NCBI GenBank assembly: GCA_024644585.1
Contig: JAHEHM010000014.1
Coordinates: 20,324 to 62,331 of the forward strand
Origin: Porticoccaceae bacterium
GTDB lineage: Bacteria > Pseudomonadota > Gammaproteobacteria > Pseudomonadales > Porticoccaceae
Length of the DNA stretch: 42,008 nucleotides
Direction: 5' to 3'
In this document: positions 1-11,262 of the stretch, one piece after another
Layout of the letters: each line of letters begins with the position of its first letter
Position numbering within the stretch: the first letter of the stretch is position 1
Notes under the pieces: generated by a model
Told to the model about the DNA's origin: nothing
Database searches by the model: none
The model's input: only the letters and a program-made list of their open reading frames with translations
Program-made: the position numbers and the translations under genes

Positions 1-430
1 TGGTGGTTGGCTGAGGTTCAATGGTTGAATTGACCTCAATGCTATTAGGTTGATTGGCAGTTGATTCAGTAGGAAATCCTTCTTTAATCCAAGGCACAAT
101 CCCACCATTTAAGTACAGCCAATTATTCAACCCTAGGAGGTCCATAGACCAAGCCATTCTGCCGGCCCAGCCGCCACCTTCATCATCACATAAAACCACC
201 TGTTTTGAATCATCAATACCTAGGTAAGCCATCACTTCATAAAGCTTAGATAGCTCAGGACAGGCACCAGGAACTGGCGCCGTTCCAGCTATTAACTGTT
301 GCCCCGAAAGATGTATGGCCCCAGGAATATGCTGTTGTTGATACAGAGCTGGGTTACATAAATCGATAATAATTAAATTTTCTTCGCCGAGGCGCTGTGT
401 TAACTGCTCAGGTTCAATTAGATGATTCAT
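1..430 (-). CDS. Rhodanese-like thiosulfate sulfurtransferase (C-terminal part truncated by window edge)
   Basis: My minus-strand translation from the ATG at 428-430 reads MNHLIEPEQLTQRLGEENLIIIDLCNPALYQQQHIPGAIHLSG...VVLCDDEGGGWAGRMAWSMDLLG..NWLYLNGGI, a typical rhodanese fold pattern. The frame is open to the window edge. Confidence 0.85.
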   Translation of the reverse strand, partial: MNHLIEPEQLTQRLGEENLIIIDLCNPALYQQQHIPGAIHLSGQQLIAGTAPVPGACPELSKLYEVMAYLGIDDSKQVVLCDDEGGGWAGRMAWSMDLLGLNNWLYLNGGIVPWIKEGFPTESTANQPNSIEVNSTIEPQPTT

Positions 431-497
431 AATCTGTCTAGGTAGGTTGTTGGGGGATAATTTTAACAGATTGTATCAGAGCAGGGGCTGTTGAGGC

Positions 498-1517
498 TTA
501 ATTTTCAAGACTATTTATAATTTGCCTATAGCTATCTAGTCGACTTTGCAGAATATCGCCATTTTGGGATGCCGCAACTAAGGCACAGCCAGCATCAGAC
601 TGGTGCTTGCAGTCACGAAATTTACAGTGCCCTAAGAAGGGTCTAAAGTCTTTAAAGCCATTAATAATAGTTTCTTGATCTAAATGGGTTAAGGCAAATT
701 CCCGAATACCCGGGGAGTCGATAATAACGCCACCTTTACTGAGGTGAATTAATTTCGAGGCGGTGGTGGTGTGAGTGCCTTCATTAGTTGCTTCTGACAG
801 GGCGCCAACAGCGCTATTATTATCCGGAACCAACTGATTGATAAGCGATGATTTACCCACGCCTGACTGCCCTACAAAAATACAATTTTTATTATGCAGA
901 TAGTCCTCAAGTGCATCTAAACCCTGGTCAGTTTTCGCGGAAACACCGATGACTCTATAACCGATGGATTGATAATCTTTAACCAGCGAGGCGATCTTAT
1001 GATCAGTCTCTGCGTCTATCAGATCAGTTTTGTTAAGCACCAAAAAAGGCTCGATACCCTGTGCCTCAGCGGCCACCAGATAGCGATCTAATAAATTTCT
1101 TTGAGGGGCAGGTTGCGCGGCAAAAACAACGCCAATGCGATCAACATTAGCCACCACAGGGCGAAGTTTTCCATAGTTATCGGGACGAATCAGTTCAGAG
1201 GAGCGAGGTTCAAGAGCCACTACAACCCCGTTGGGTTCGGCTGGACGCCATATAACCCTATCTCCGGTGACAAGGGTGGGAATATTGGCTCTGACATGGC
1301 AACGTAATAGTTTGCCTGTATAGGGCTCAGAATTACCCTCAATATCCACTTGGCTGCCGTAATTAGTAATCACGGTACCCGCAGTTTCAACACCCAGACC
1401 GTCAAGGCTATCTAATGCCTTATCGTCCAAGGTTTTGGCATTTGCCTTTTCCCGCCGTTTTTCTTGGATCGACTGAATGCGTTCCTGTTGGCGTTTACTG
1501 AGTCTTCGTTTTGCCAT
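498..1517 (-). CDS. rsgA: Small ribosomal subunit biogenesis GTPase RsgA
   Basis: 339 aa. OB-fold N-terminus, circularly permuted GTPase motifs (NKTDLID, GQSGVGKSSLIN, DSPGIREF) and a C-terminal Cys/His zinc motif (CKFRDCKHQSDAGC). Confidence 0.96.
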   Translation of the reverse strand: MAKRRLSKRQQERIQSIQEKRREKANAKTLDDKALDSLDGLGVETAGTVITNYGSQVDIEGNSEPYTGKLLRCHVRANIPTLVTGDRVIWRPAEPNGVVVALEPRSSELIRPDNYGKLRPVVANVDRIGVVFAAQPAPQRNLLDRYLVAAEAQGIEPFLVLNKTDLIDAETDHKIASLVKDYQSIGYRVIGVSAKTDQGLDALEDYLHNKNCIFVGQSGVGKSSLINQLVPDNNSAVGALSEATNEGTHTTTASKLIHLSKGGVIIDSPGIREFALTHLDQETIINGFKDFRPFLGHCKFRDCKHQSDAGCALVAASQNGDILQSRLDSYRQIINSLEN

Positions 1518-1628
1518 TTAACTATGAGCCATTATTTAAAACTTGCCTACCATATCATTTATGGTGGTTAACAGGTGAAGCATATAGCATAATCTTTCCC
1601 AGAGAAATTAGCCCCTGCAACTTGGATA

Positions 1629-2180
1629 ATGAGTATGACAGACCAAAATCTTAATTTAATTTGGATTGACCTAGAAATGACAGGCCTAGATCCAGAAAAA
1701 GAACGAATTATTGAAATAGCTACGGTGGTCACCGATTCTGAGCTAAATGTTTTGGCTGAGGGCCCTTCGCTAGCCATTAATCAGTCTGAACAACTGCTTC
1801 AAGCTATGGATCAGTGGAATACCAATCAACACGGAAAGTCAGGACTCACAGAGCGTGTTCGCAACAGTCAAATAACCGAGTCTGAGGCTGCCAAAGCAAC
1901 TATAGATTTCCTCAAGCAGTGGGTGCCAGCAGGGCAGTCACCTATGTGTGGCAATTCAATCGGTCAGGATCGAAGATTTTTGGTGCGCTATATGCCCGAG
2001 TTAGCTAATTATTTTCACTATCGCAATTTAGATGTTAGCACCCTAAAAGAGCTAGTGCGACGCTGGAAGCCCGATCTCATGAACGGCTTTGATAAAAAAG
2101 GCTCGCATTTGGCCATGGATGATATTCATGATTCCATCGCTGAACTAGCCTACTACCGAGAAGTATTTATTCAGCAATAG
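1629..2180 (+). CDS. orn: Oligoribonuclease
   Basis: 183 aa. DEDDh exonuclease pattern: [54 protein letters not shown]. Confidence 0.97.
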   Translation: MSMTDQNLNLIWIDLEMTGLDPEKERIIEIATVVTDSELNVLAEGPSLAINQSEQLLQAMDQWNTNQHGKSGLTERVRNSQITESEAAKATIDFLKQWVPAGQSPMCGNSIGQDRRFLVRYMPELANYFHYRNLDVSTLKELVRRWKPDLMNGFDKKGSHLAMDDIHDSIAELAYYREVFIQQ

Positions 2181-3273
2181 ACACTAGCTTTTGTCGCTGT
2201 TGATCTATAGCCCAGTCGATATGTTCCTTGGCTAGCGGAGATACATTAGGTGCAGTGGCTTCTAACTCCCTGAGAATATCTTCAGAGCCCTCGGCATTGC
2301 CCAGTCCAACTGCTAAGTTACGCAACCAGCGTTGATAGCCTATTCTGCGGATGGGTGAACCCTCAGTATTACTTAGGAATTCCGTTTCATTCCACTTAAA
2401 CAGGGTTAATAATTCCGAATTATCCAAATTATGGCGTGGTGAAAAATCGATTTCATGGGTTTTTGGCGCGCCGCGATTCCATGGGCAAATAATTTGGCAG
2501 TCATCGCAACCAAATACACGGTTTCCCATTAGGGGTCTCAAGTATTCAGGAATTGATTCCTTATTTTCAATAGTTTGATAGGAAATACATTTCCGAGCAT
2601 CAAGCACATAGGGCTCGGGGAAGGCATCGGTAGGGCATATCTTCAAGCAGGCGCGACAGTTACCACAGCGATTAGGCTGTTCTAGGTTATCAACCGGCAG
2701 TGGTAACGAGGTGTAGACCTCGCCAAGAAAAAACCAAGAACCCGCCTTATTGTTAATTAATAGGCTATTTTTGCCAATCCATCCAAGACCCGCCTGTTCC
2801 GCCAGTGGCTTTTCCATAACTGGCGCGCTATCCACAAAGGGTCGCTGGGAAAGATTTAACTCGGGCAGGCTCTGCTCTATTTTTTTACTGAGCTCAGCCA
2901 GCCGTTTACGAATCAGTTTGTGGTAATCGCGACCCAAGGCATAACGAGAAATGTAAGCCTTATTATTATCTTTGAGTACCGCCACCATATTTTCGTCGGC
3001 TAAGTAGTCCATTCGTACAGAAATAACCCGCAGGGTGCGAGGTAACAACTTATCTATCTTATAGCGTTTGTCACCATGTTCAGACATCCAGCTCATACTG
3101 CCCTGATAGCTTTTATCTAGCCACAGCCGCAGGCGCTGTGAAGCCTCATCAAGGTTTGGCTTAACGATGGCAACTTGCTGAAAACCCAGTGACTCACCCC
3201 AATCTTTAATATTATTGGCAAGTGCCTGAAGTTTTTCTTCTTCAAAATTGTTGGGATCTACGATTTCGAGCAT
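2167..3273 (-). CDS. queG: Epoxyqueuosine reductase QueG
   Basis: Two 4Fe-4S motifs ([24 protein letters not shown]) and the QueG N-terminal domain. The ORF track runs to 3381. The start is probably [14 protein letters not shown] at 3273, because the longer ORF overlaps the divergent nnr gene. Confidence 0.93.
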   Translation of the reverse strand: MLEIVDPNNFEEEKLQALANNIKDWGESLGFQQVAIVKPNLDEASQRLRLWLDKSYQGSMSWMSEHGDKRYKIDKLLPRTLRVISVRMDYLADENMVAVLKDNNKAYISRYALGRDYHKLIRKRLAELSKKIEQSLPELNLSQRPFVDSAPVMEKPLAEQAGLGWIGKNSLLINNKAGSWFFLGEVYTSLPLPVDNLEQPNRCGNCRACLKICPTDAFPEPYVLDARKCISYQTIENKESIPEYLRPLMGNRVFGCDDCQIICPWNRGAPKTHEIDFSPRHNLDNSELLTLFKWNETEFLSNTEGSPIRRIGYQRWLRNLAVGLGNAEGSEDILRELEATAPNVSPLAKEHIDWAIDQQRQKLVSIAE

Positions 3274-3329
3274 GTGTTCTGTATTAATCTCACTTATAAT
3301 TGTCTCAATTTTACTGAGATATAAACAAT

Positions 3330-4850
3330 ATGTCGCATTTTCCCTTAGATAGCCAGATTCATAATAACCTTTACAGCGCAAAAACTGTTCGCGCTATTGA
3401 TCAAGCCGCTATTAGTGAATTAAATAATGGCGCAATAAAATTAATGAATCGCGCTGGAACCGCCGCCTTCGAAGAACTGATAGAAGCCTTTGGTCAGCCC
3501 AGTTTGATCACTGTTTTTTGTGGTTCAGGCAATAATGCGGGTGACGGCTATATCTTGGCGGGAAGAGCAGCGCAGCGTTTGATTCCAGTGCTGGTAGTCG
3601 AGCTAGGTGATGCCAGTCATTTCTCAGAGCAAACTCAACAGGCAAGAGATTTTGCCGAACAAAATAAGGTCAAATTTACTGCTTTCTCAGATAGCATAGC
3701 TTTAGACCAAGGCATTATTGTCGATAGCCTGCTGGGGACTGGTACTAAAGGAGCCTTAAAAGAAGCCTATTCACAGGCGGTAGACAAAATTAACCAAGCG
3801 GGTTTGCCCGTATTGGCCATGGATATAGCCACGGGACTGAATGCGGATACTGGAGCGGTTAATGATCGAGCGGTAAAAGCAGATATTACAGTCACCTTCG
3901 TGGGAGCAAAACCAGGTCTATTTACCGCTCGCGGTCCGGCTATTAGTGGCGAGGTTATCTACCATTCCCTCGATATAGCTGATGAAATCTATGATAATTT
4001 CTCGCCGCGGGCGCAATTAATGGACGTTCATGATCTATTAGAGTGCCTGCCTCAGTTCGAAGGTGATGAATATAAAAATCAACGCGGCCATTGCATGATA
4101 ATTGGTGGCGACCATGGATACGGTGGAGCGGCTTCACTGGCTGCAGAAGCCAGTCTTAAAGTGGGGAGCGGACTTACCTCTGTGGCCACGCAGCCAGAGC
4201 ATATTTCAGCGATTTTAGCGCGATGCCCAGAAATTATGGCCTGCGGTGTTATTTCAGGTCAGCAATTGGAACCTCTGCTAGAAAAGCCAAGCGTATTAGT
4301 GGTGGGCCCCGGTTTAGGGCGTTCGCCATGGTCAGAACAGCTACTCCAAAAAGCCGTGGCTACAGGCTTGCCAATGGTGTTGGATGCAGATGCGCTGAAT
4401 ATTCTTGCTGACGGGCGGGTGGTTCGACAGGACAAGAATCAGCAATGGGTGCTCACACCCCATGTGGGTGAAGCGGCTCGACTACTTGATGTTTCCGTTG
4501 AAGACATTCAAGCGGATCGTTTTTCTGCGGTGTTAAAAATCCAAGAAAAATATAATGCTCTAGTATTACTCAAGGGACCCGGTACATTGATTTCCTCAGA
4601 GGGTCAAAGTTTCAAACTATGCCCCTACGGTAATCCCGCGATGGCAACTGCCGGTATGGGCGACATACTTAGCGGCATGATTGGTGGCCTAATGGCGCAG
4701 GGCTTAGAGAGACAGCAAGCGACCGAGTTAGGCTGTTGTCTGCACTCTGCTGCTGCCGATGAATTGGTTAGCACATCAGGTTATCGGGGTGTAACGGCGT
4801 CAGATATTTTTCCATGGGTGAAAAAGCTATTGAATCAGGACTTTGCTTAA
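3330..4850 (+). CDS. nnr: Bifunctional NAD(P)HX epimerase / ADP-dependent NAD(P)HX dehydratase
   Basis: 506 aa. YjeF_N domain (FCGSGNNAGDGY) plus carbohydrate-kinase-like C-terminal domain (GPGLGRS, LDADALNIL, NPAMATAGMGDILSG). Confidence 0.96.
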   Translation: MSHFPLDSQIHNNLYSAKTVRAIDQAAISELNNGAIKLMNRAGTAAFEELIEAFGQPSLITVFCGSGNNAGDGYILAGRAAQRLIPVLVVELGDASHFSEQTQQARDFAEQNKVKFTAFSDSIALDQGIIVDSLLGTGTKGALKEAYSQAVDKINQAGLPVLAMDIATGLNADTGAVNDRAVKADITVTFVGAKPGLFTARGPAISGEVIYHSLDIADEIYDNFSPRAQLMDVHDLLECLPQFEGDEYKNQRGHCMIIGGDHGYGGAASLAAEASLKVGSGLTSVATQPEHISAILARCPEIMACGVISGQQLEPLLEKPSVLVVGPGLGRSPWSEQLLQKAVATGLPMVLDADALNILADGRVVRQDKNQQWVLTPHVGEAARLLDVSVEDIQADRFSAVLKIQEKYNALVLLKGPGTLISSEGQSFKLCPYGNPAMATAGMGDILSGMIGGLMAQGLERQQATELGCCLHSAAADELVSTSGYRGVTASDIFPWVKKLLNQDFA

Positions 4851-5332
4851 TGACTGCTGAACCCACCAATCAAATGCAGGTATTGCTTGAAGATGAGCAA
4901 CAGATGCACGTATTTGGTGAAAAGATCGCTCATGCTATTGGACAGATCCATGCACCGCTGTTGATTCTTTTAAACGGCGATCTCGGTGCAGGAAAAACTA
5001 CTCTTAGTCGCGGCATCCTTAACGGGTTAGGTCATAGGGGCTCAGTTAAAAGCCCCACCTACACCCTTGTAGAGCCTTACGATTTACAAATAGGTAAGGT
5101 GTTTCATTTTGATTTATATCGCTTGATAGACCCAGAAGAACTCTATGATATTGGTTTTAATGATTATCTGTCAGAGGCGCAACTGTGCATGGTAGAATGG
5201 CCCGTTAAAGGTGGAAGCCTGTTGCCAAAGGGCGATATTAGCCTGCAAATAAATTCTAATGGAACTGGACGACAAGTAATATTAACCACGCAGACTAACT
5301 TAGGCATTCAATGCGTGAATGAACTTAGGTAA
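4850..5332 (+). CDS. tsaE: tRNA threonylcarbamoyladenosine biosynthesis ATPase TsaE
   Basis: LLNGDLGAGKTTLSRGILNGLGHRGSVKSPTYTLVEPY and FHFDLYRL motifs. The ORF track starts at 4814. ATG at 4850 overlaps the nnr stop (TAATG) and is the likelier start. Confidence 0.93.
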   Translation: MTAEPTNQMQVLLEDEQQMHVFGEKIAHAIGQIHAPLLILLNGDLGAGKTTLSRGILNGLGHRGSVKSPTYTLVEPYDLQIGKVFHFDLYRLIDPEELYDIGFNDYLSEAQLCMVEWPVKGGSLLPKGDISLQINSNGTGRQVILTTQTNLGIQCVNELR

Positions 5333-5374
5333 AAATTTGAGACTCTAAGAGTCAAAAAGTATTTAGGAATATCA

Positions 5375-6715
5375 GTGCAATTTATTAGAATATTCAAAAG
5401 CTACGCCGCTGCCATGGGGCTATTATTCTTTATTTCAGGTGGCCAATGGGTGCCAGCTGTAGTTGCCGCTGAAATTAATTCTGTTCGTGTTTGGCGAGCT
5501 CCGGACAACACCCGATTAGTTTTTGATGTTGGCGGTACTATTGAATACAAAGTTTTTTCATTAGATAACCCGCATCGACTGGTGATTGATATTGCCAATA
5601 TCACCAATCAACCCTCAGTGGCATATTTGGACTTTAAAAATAGCCCAATTACTAAGATACGCACAGCGCAACGCAGTGCAAAAGAGCTGCGTATCGTTTT
5701 AGATTTAAAATCTGCAGTGACACCCAAACACTTTACACTCAAAGCCAACGAGCAATACAGCAATCGACTGGTTATTGATCTCTATGACAAAAAACGCAAT
5801 GTCAGCCGCACAGTTGATGAACTAGTCAAGCAGTCTGATCGAAAAATTGTTATCGCAATTGACGCCGGTCATGGGGGTGAAGATCCCGGTGCCTTGGGTC
5901 CTCAGCGAATGAGAGAGAAAAACGTTGTACTGCAAATTTCCAAACGCCTTGAAAAGCTTTTTGATAATGACCCTAACTACAAAGGGATTCTGGTGCGAAA
6001 AGGGGACTATTATTTAGCCCATCGAAAGCGTACCCAGATAGCCAGAGATAATAAGGCGGATTTTTTCGTCTCTATTCACGCAGATGCTTTCACCGATCCA
6101 CGAGCCAATGGTGCTTCGGTGTATGCGCTTTCCAATCAAGGCGCCACCAGTGAAGCCGCTCGATTTTTAGCCAAGAAACAAAATAATGCCGACTTAATTG
6201 GCGGTGCTACCGCGCTTAATCTTGGCAGTAAGGATCAGATGCTCGCCGGGGTGCTTCTCGACCTTTCAATGACCGCTACTATGAGCACCAGTTTAGAAGC
6301 AGGTGCGCATGTGCTAAGACAGATGGGATCTGTGGCTAGACTGCATAAAAAGAAAGTTGAGCAGGCAGGATTTTTGGTACTTAAGTCGCCAGATATACCC
6401 TCGTTACTGATCGAAACAGGCTTTATTTCAAATCCTAAAGAGGCGCGCCAACTCAGAACTGCTGATTATCAGCAAAGAATGGCGAAAGCTATATTTAGTG
6501 GTATTGATCAGTATTACAGCGAACATCCACCCGAGGGTACATTGCTAGCTAAGGTGATGAAGGGTAAGCCGCTAAAATATATTGTTGCCCGCGGCGATAC
6601 ATTATCTGAAATTGCATCACAGTATAGAATCTCAATGGCAAAAATTATGCGCTACAATAAGATGTCATCAAGTACCATTCGCGTGGGTCAGGAGATTAAT
6701 ATCCCAAGCCGGTGA
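5375..6715 (+). CDS. amiC: N-acetylmuramoyl-L-alanine amidase (AMIN + Amidase_3 + LysM)
   Basis: 446 aa, GTG start. AMIN domain N-terminus, IAIDAGHGGEDPGALG zinc amidase motif, PSLLIETGFISNP, C-terminal LysM (YIVARGDTLSEIASQYRISMAKIMRYN). The amiB versus amiC name is uncertain. Confidence 0.92.
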   Translation: MQFIRIFKSYAAAMGLLFFISGGQWVPAVVAAEINSVRVWRAPDNTRLVFDVGGTIEYKVFSLDNPHRLVIDIANITNQPSVAYLDFKNSPITKIRTAQRSAKELRIVLDLKSAVTPKHFTLKANEQYSNRLVIDLYDKKRNVSRTVDELVKQSDRKIVIAIDAGHGGEDPGALGPQRMREKNVVLQISKRLEKLFDNDPNYKGILVRKGDYYLAHRKRTQIARDNKADFFVSIHADAFTDPRANGASVYALSNQGATSEAARFLAKKQNNADLIGGATALNLGSKDQMLAGVLLDLSMTATMSTSLEAGAHVLRQMGSVARLHKKKVEQAGFLVLKSPDIPSLLIETGFISNPKEARQLRTADYQQRMAKAIFSGIDQYYSEHPPEGTLLAKVMKGKPLKYIVARGDTLSEIASQYRISMAKIMRYNKMSSSTIRVGQEINIPSR

Positions 6716-6745
6716 TATTTATTTCTAAAGGACGGAAAACAGGAT

Positions 6746-8539
6746 ATGCCAAACATAAATACACTTAGCCCTCAGTTGGCCAACCAGATTGCTGCTGGTG
6801 AAGTTGTTGAGCGTCCAGCCTCGGTGCTTAAAGAGCTGGTTGAAAACAGCCTAGATGCTGGCGCGACACGCATTGATATCGAAGTAGAGCAGGGTGGGTC
6901 TAAACGTCTCATGGTTCGAGACAATGGTTGTGGCATCAAACATGATGATATGCCCTTGGCATTAAGCCGTCATGCCACCAGTAAAATATCCGATATAGAT
7001 GATTTAGAAGCTGTTGCTACACTAGGTTTTCGCGGTGAGGCACTAGCAAGTATCGCTTCTGTATCACGCTTGACCCTAACCTCAAATAATGGAGAATCTC
7101 AGGGTTGGCGAGCAGTTAGTGAAGGCCGTGATATGGATGTCGATGTGCAGCCCGCGGCTCATCCTGAAGGCACCAGTGTTGAAGTCAGAGATCTATTTTT
7201 TAATACGCCAGCCAGACGCAAATTTCTACGCACAGAAAACACCGAATACAACCGCATTGATGATCATGCCAAAAAGCTTGCTTTAAGCCATATGCAGGTC
7301 GCCTTTTCATTGCGTCATAATCAGCGAGTCAATCTCAATTTACTACCGGCAGAAACTGTTCAAGAGAAAGAAAAGCGCGTCGCGGATATCTGCGGTCGAC
7401 CCTTTATGGAGCAGGCGCTGTATATTGATAACCAGAGTAGCGGCATAAGACTCTGGGGCTGGATTGGCCTGCCTACATTTTCTCGCAGTCAAACAGATTT
7501 GCAGCACTTCTTCGTTAACGGACGAAGCATTAAAGACAAGGTGGTATCCCATGCGGTGCGTCAGGCCTATCAGGATGTGCTCTATCATGGTCGTCATCCC
7601 GCCTTTGTATTGTTTTTAGAAATAGAACCCAAAGATGTTGATGTCAATGTTCACCCAACCAAGCATGAGGTTCGATTTAGAGATGGACGTATGATTCATG
7701 GCTTTGTGGGTGGCACGCTCAAGAAAGCGTTAGCTGAGGATCGACCGCAGGACCATCTTCAGTCTAATGACACAGCAGTGGCCAATCATAGTCTGTCCGA
7801 AGAACCTATTCCTCAGCAGTCCTCAATGGGGCTTGCACCATCGTCTTATAGTTTTGGCGCCCAATCAGTGGCGCCAAAAAGTGGCGCAATTAATACCCCG
7901 ATGCAAGCATATCAGTCACTTTATGGCAGTGATGATTCAGAGGGCTCGGATACTATTCCACCTCTAGGTTTTGCCATAGCTCAGCTAAAAGGAATTTATA
8001 TTCTTGCTGAGAACGAACAGGGCATGATTGTGGTTGATATGCATGCCGCCCATGAGCGCATAACCTACGAAAAGATGAAAACTGACTTTGATAATGAGGG
8101 CCTAATTTCTCAGCCATTACTGGTACCGGAAAGCCTATCGGTTAGTCAAAGAGAAGCAGATGCCGTAGAACAGAATCCCGAGGTATTTTCGCGACTAGGT
8201 TTTACCGTAGAGCGTGCTGCAATGGAGAATATTGTGGTTCGAGAAATACCCGCTCTGCTCAGGGGAACTCAGGTAGAAGCCTTACTCAGAGACGTGATTT
8301 CTGATATTTTAGAGCATGGAACCTCAGCGCGAATTAGAGAGCAGATTAATGAAATTCTATCGACTATGGCCTGCCATGGTTCGGTGAGAGCCAATCGTAA
8401 ATTAACTATTCCAGAAATGGATGCACTGTTGCGTGATATGGAAGCAACAGAGCGCAGCGGGCAATGTAACCATGGGAGGCCTACCTATTTTCAGCTGAGT
8501 CTCGATGAGCTGGATAAGTTGTTTTTACGTGGTCGATGA
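6746..8539 (+). CDS. mutL: DNA mismatch repair protein MutL
   Basis: 597 aa. GHKL ATPase motifs ([34 protein letters not shown]) and a MutL C-terminal dimerisation region. Confidence 0.97.
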   Translation: MPNINTLSPQLANQIAAGEVVERPASVLKELVENSLDAGATRIDIEVEQGGSKRLMVRDNGCGIKHDDMPLALSRHATSKISDIDDLEAVATLGFRGEALASIASVSRLTLTSNNGESQGWRAVSEGRDMDVDVQPAAHPEGTSVEVRDLFFNTPARRKFLRTENTEYNRIDDHAKKLALSHMQVAFSLRHNQRVNLNLLPAETVQEKEKRVADICGRPFMEQALYIDNQSSGIRLWGWIGLPTFSRSQTDLQHFFVNGRSIKDKVVSHAVRQAYQDVLYHGRHPAFVLFLEIEPKDVDVNVHPTKHEVRFRDGRMIHGFVGGTLKKALAEDRPQDHLQSNDTAVANHSLSEEPIPQQSSMGLAPSSYSFGAQSVAPKSGAINTPMQAYQSLYGSDDSEGSDTIPPLGFAIAQLKGIYILAENEQGMIVVDMHAAHERITYEKMKTDFDNEGLISQPLLVPESLSVSQREADAVEQNPEVFSRLGFTVERAAMENIVVREIPALLRGTQVEALLRDVISDILEHGTSARIREQINEILSTMACHGSVRANRKLTIPEMDALLRDMEATERSGQCNHGRPTYFQLSLDELDKLFLRGR

Positions 8540-9495
8540 GTACGCCTGTGAATAATAAAAAACTTCCAGTTATTTTTATCATGGGCCCTACCGCCAGTGG
8601 TAAAACAGATCTAGCAATAGCATTGCGAGATCATATGCCAGTTGAATTGATTAATGTCGACTCGGCTCAGATATATGACCAAATGGATATAGGTACCGCC
8701 AAACCCGATATTGAAACCCTAACAAGGGCTCCCCATAGATTATTGGGCTTCTGTGACCCCGCCGATTCATACAGTGCGGCAGACTTTGCAAAAGACGCAA
8801 AAAAAGAAATTTCTGAGATACATAAATTAGACAGAATTCCTCTCTTGGTAGGGGGTAGCATGCTATACTTCAAGGTGTTACTTGAGGGTATGTCTGACTT
8901 GCCGGCCGCTGATGCCGAGATTAGAAATAGTATTCAGCGGCAGGCGGATATCGAGGGTTGGTCAAGTCTGCATGCAGAGCTTAAAAAAGTGGATCCAAAG
9001 TCTGCTGAGCGACTTCATCCCAATCACTCGCAACGCATACAGCGAGCTCTTGAGGTATTCAGAATTACCGGTGTTTCACTCTCTGATTTACAGCAGCAAT
9101 CTGAGGGTGGAATCGAGGATACATATGATGTCCAGCAATATGCGCTCATTCCGCAAAATAGAGCCCTATTGCATCAGCGAATTGAACAACGTTTTACTGC
9201 AATGATGGAAGCTGGCTTTGAAGATGAGGTAAAAAAGCTGTTTCATCGGGGTGACTTACACAGCGACATGCCCTCAATTAGAGCGGCGGGCTACAGCCAG
9301 CTGTGGAGTTACTTGGAAGGCCAAATCAGCCTAGATGAAGCGGTTGAGCGAGCTATTATAGCAACCCGACAGCTGTCCAAAAGACAGCAGACATGGTTGC
9401 GGAATTGGCCAAATTGCCAGCAAATAGCTGTAGATGATGGTGAGCAGTATTATAGTACTCAGGTTTTATGTGATTTTATTTTAAAGTTACAGTGA
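8536..9495 (+). CDS. miaA: tRNA dimethylallyltransferase MiaA
   Basis: [46 protein letters not shown] overlap with mutL. Confidence 0.97.
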   Translation: MSTPVNNKKLPVIFIMGPTASGKTDLAIALRDHMPVELINVDSAQIYDQMDIGTAKPDIETLTRAPHRLLGFCDPADSYSAADFAKDAKKEISEIHKLDRIPLLVGGSMLYFKVLLEGMSDLPAADAEIRNSIQRQADIEGWSSLHAELKKVDPKSAERLHPNHSQRIQRALEVFRITGVSLSDLQQQSEGGIEDTYDVQQYALIPQNRALLHQRIEQRFTAMMEAGFEDEVKKLFHRGDLHSDMPSIRAAGYSQLWSYLEGQISLDEAVERAIIATRQLSKRQQTWLRNWPNCQQIAVDDGEQYYSTQVLCDFILKLQ

Positions 9496-9626
9496 TACAT
9501 ATTTATTATTGTTGCGTAGTGCATTGATAAATAGGTTTTATAAGGGTGAGTTGCAATCCCACCCGAAATTTTAGTTGCGATTATTGCAACACAATTATTG
9601 AATTTTCAATATAAGGAGAAATAACA

Positions 9627-9878
9627 ATGTCAAAAGGACAAAACATTCAAGACCCTTTCTTAAACGCGGTTAGAAAAGAACGCACGCCAGTCTCAATTTT
9701 TTTAGTCAATGGAATCAAGCTTCAGGGTACCGTTGATTCGTTTGATCAGTTTGTGGTTATGCTTAAAAGCACGGTCAGTCAGATGGTTTATAAGCATGCA
9801 ATTTCCACTATTGTGCCAAGCAAGCCAGTTAATATTCAAAATACTCAGGGCCAGAACGCTAATCAATATGATTTATAG
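9627..9878 (+). CDS. hfq: RNA chaperone Hfq
   Basis: 83 aa. Sm1/Sm2 motifs: [41 protein letters not shown]...[16 protein letters not shown]. Confidence 0.98.
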   Translation: MSKGQNIQDPFLNAVRKERTPVSIFLVNGIKLQGTVDSFDQFVVMLKSTVSQMVYKHAISTIVPSKPVNIQNTQGQNANQYDL

Positions 9879-9886
9879 CAAATAAG

Positions 9887-11182
9887 GTGTCGCTGTTTTT
9901 TGACAGACCAGATTTTGGTGAACGAGCACTGCTCGTTCACCTTAAATTAAACAGTGAATCTGAGCCAGAAGATGTAGGTGAGTTCGAAGAGCTGGTGAGG
10001 TCGGCTGGTGGTGATATTGTTGATCTTGTTCGAGGTTCTCGAACCTCTCCCCACGCTAAGTTTTTTATTGGAACAGGCAAGTTAGAGGAAATCGCTGAGA
10101 TCGCCAAGCGCGAATCAGCTCAGCTGATTATATTTAATCACAACCTGTCTCCAAGCCAAGAAAGAAACCTTGAAGCACATCTGCAGTGTCGAGTATTGGA
10201 TAGAACGGGTTTGATTCTCGATATCTTTGCTATGCGCGCCAGAACCCATGAAGGAAAACTACAGGTGGAGCTTGCCCAACTTCAGCACCTGTCTTCAAGA
10301 TTAGTTCGAGGTTGGACGCACCTTGAGCGTCAGAAAGGTGGTATCGGAATGCGCGGGCCGGGTGAAACTCAGCTAGAATCTGATCGGCGTATGGTTAGAG
10401 ATCGCATCAAGTCGATTAAAAAACGATTGGAAAAGGTGCGGGTTCAGCGTGATCAGGGTAGGCAATCGAGACTTAAGTCAGATACCCCGACGGTTTCACT
10501 GGTAGGCTATACCAATGCCGGTAAGTCGACTTTATTTAATCTAATTACAGAATCTGATGTGTATGCTGCAGACCAGTTATTTGCCACATTGGATCCGACT
10601 ATGCGGCGCTTAGATATTCCGGAGCAGGGGCCAATTATTTTTGCTGATACGGTAGGTTTTATCAGTCATTTGCCCCACCGATTGATCAATGCCTTTCGCG
10701 CCACATTGGAAGAGGCTGCTGCGGCCAATGTGCTTCTTCATATTATTGATGCTTCAGCTGAGGATAGATCTACTAATGTAGATCGAGTGAATGATGTGCT
10801 AAAAGAGATTGGCGCCCATGAGCTACCAACGCTATTGGTCTACAACAAAATTGATTTAATGGATGAACCCGTTCCTAGAATAGACCGAGATCAAGATGGC
10901 AAGCCAGTGGCAGTTTGGCTATCCGCGCTGACCGGTGAGGGCACGGATCTTTTGTTAGAGGCTGTAGCAGAATACTTGCCCAGAAAAATGATACACACTA
11001 AGCTCCAACTCAAGCCGGAGCAGGGTGCCTTTAGGGCTGCATTGTATAATTATAAGGCGGTGTTAAATGAAACCTATAATGAGCATGGCGACGTAAATTT
11101 AGAAATACAACTCCCAGAAAGTGAATTTTTGCGAATTGTTAAGCAGTCAGGCTTGAAAACAGAGGATTTAGACCCCATCTAG
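9887..11182 (+). CDS. hflX: Ribosome-associated GTPase HflX
   Basis: GTG start. HflX N-terminal domain, GIGMRGPGETQLESDRR, VGYTNAGKSTLFN, NKIDLMD. Confidence 0.97.
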   Translation: MSLFFDRPDFGERALLVHLKLNSESEPEDVGEFEELVRSAGGDIVDLVRGSRTSPHAKFFIGTGKLEEIAEIAKRESAQLIIFNHNLSPSQERNLEAHLQCRVLDRTGLILDIFAMRARTHEGKLQVELAQLQHLSSRLVRGWTHLERQKGGIGMRGPGETQLESDRRMVRDRIKSIKKRLEKVRVQRDQGRQSRLKSDTPTVSLVGYTNAGKSTLFNLITESDVYAADQLFATLDPTMRRLDIPEQGPIIFADTVGFISHLPHRLINAFRATLEEAAAANVLLHIIDASAEDRSTNVDRVNDVLKEIGAHELPTLLVYNKIDLMDEPVPRIDRDQDGKPVAVWLSALTGEGTDLLLEAVAEYLPRKMIHTKLQLKPEQGAFRAALYNYKAVLNETYNEHGDVNLEIQLPESEFLRIVKQSGLKTEDLDPI

Positions 11183-11262
11183 TAGAAAGACTAGATGAAA
11201 AATACCAATGGCGGTTACACTTGTACTGCTGTTCAAAAAACAAATAGATTTGGAGTAATACT

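Noticed and set aside
3274-3381. Extended QueG N-terminus (tracked start at 3381)
   Set aside because: It would overlap nnr coding sequence on the other strand and lacks QueG-like sequence before MLEIVDPNN.
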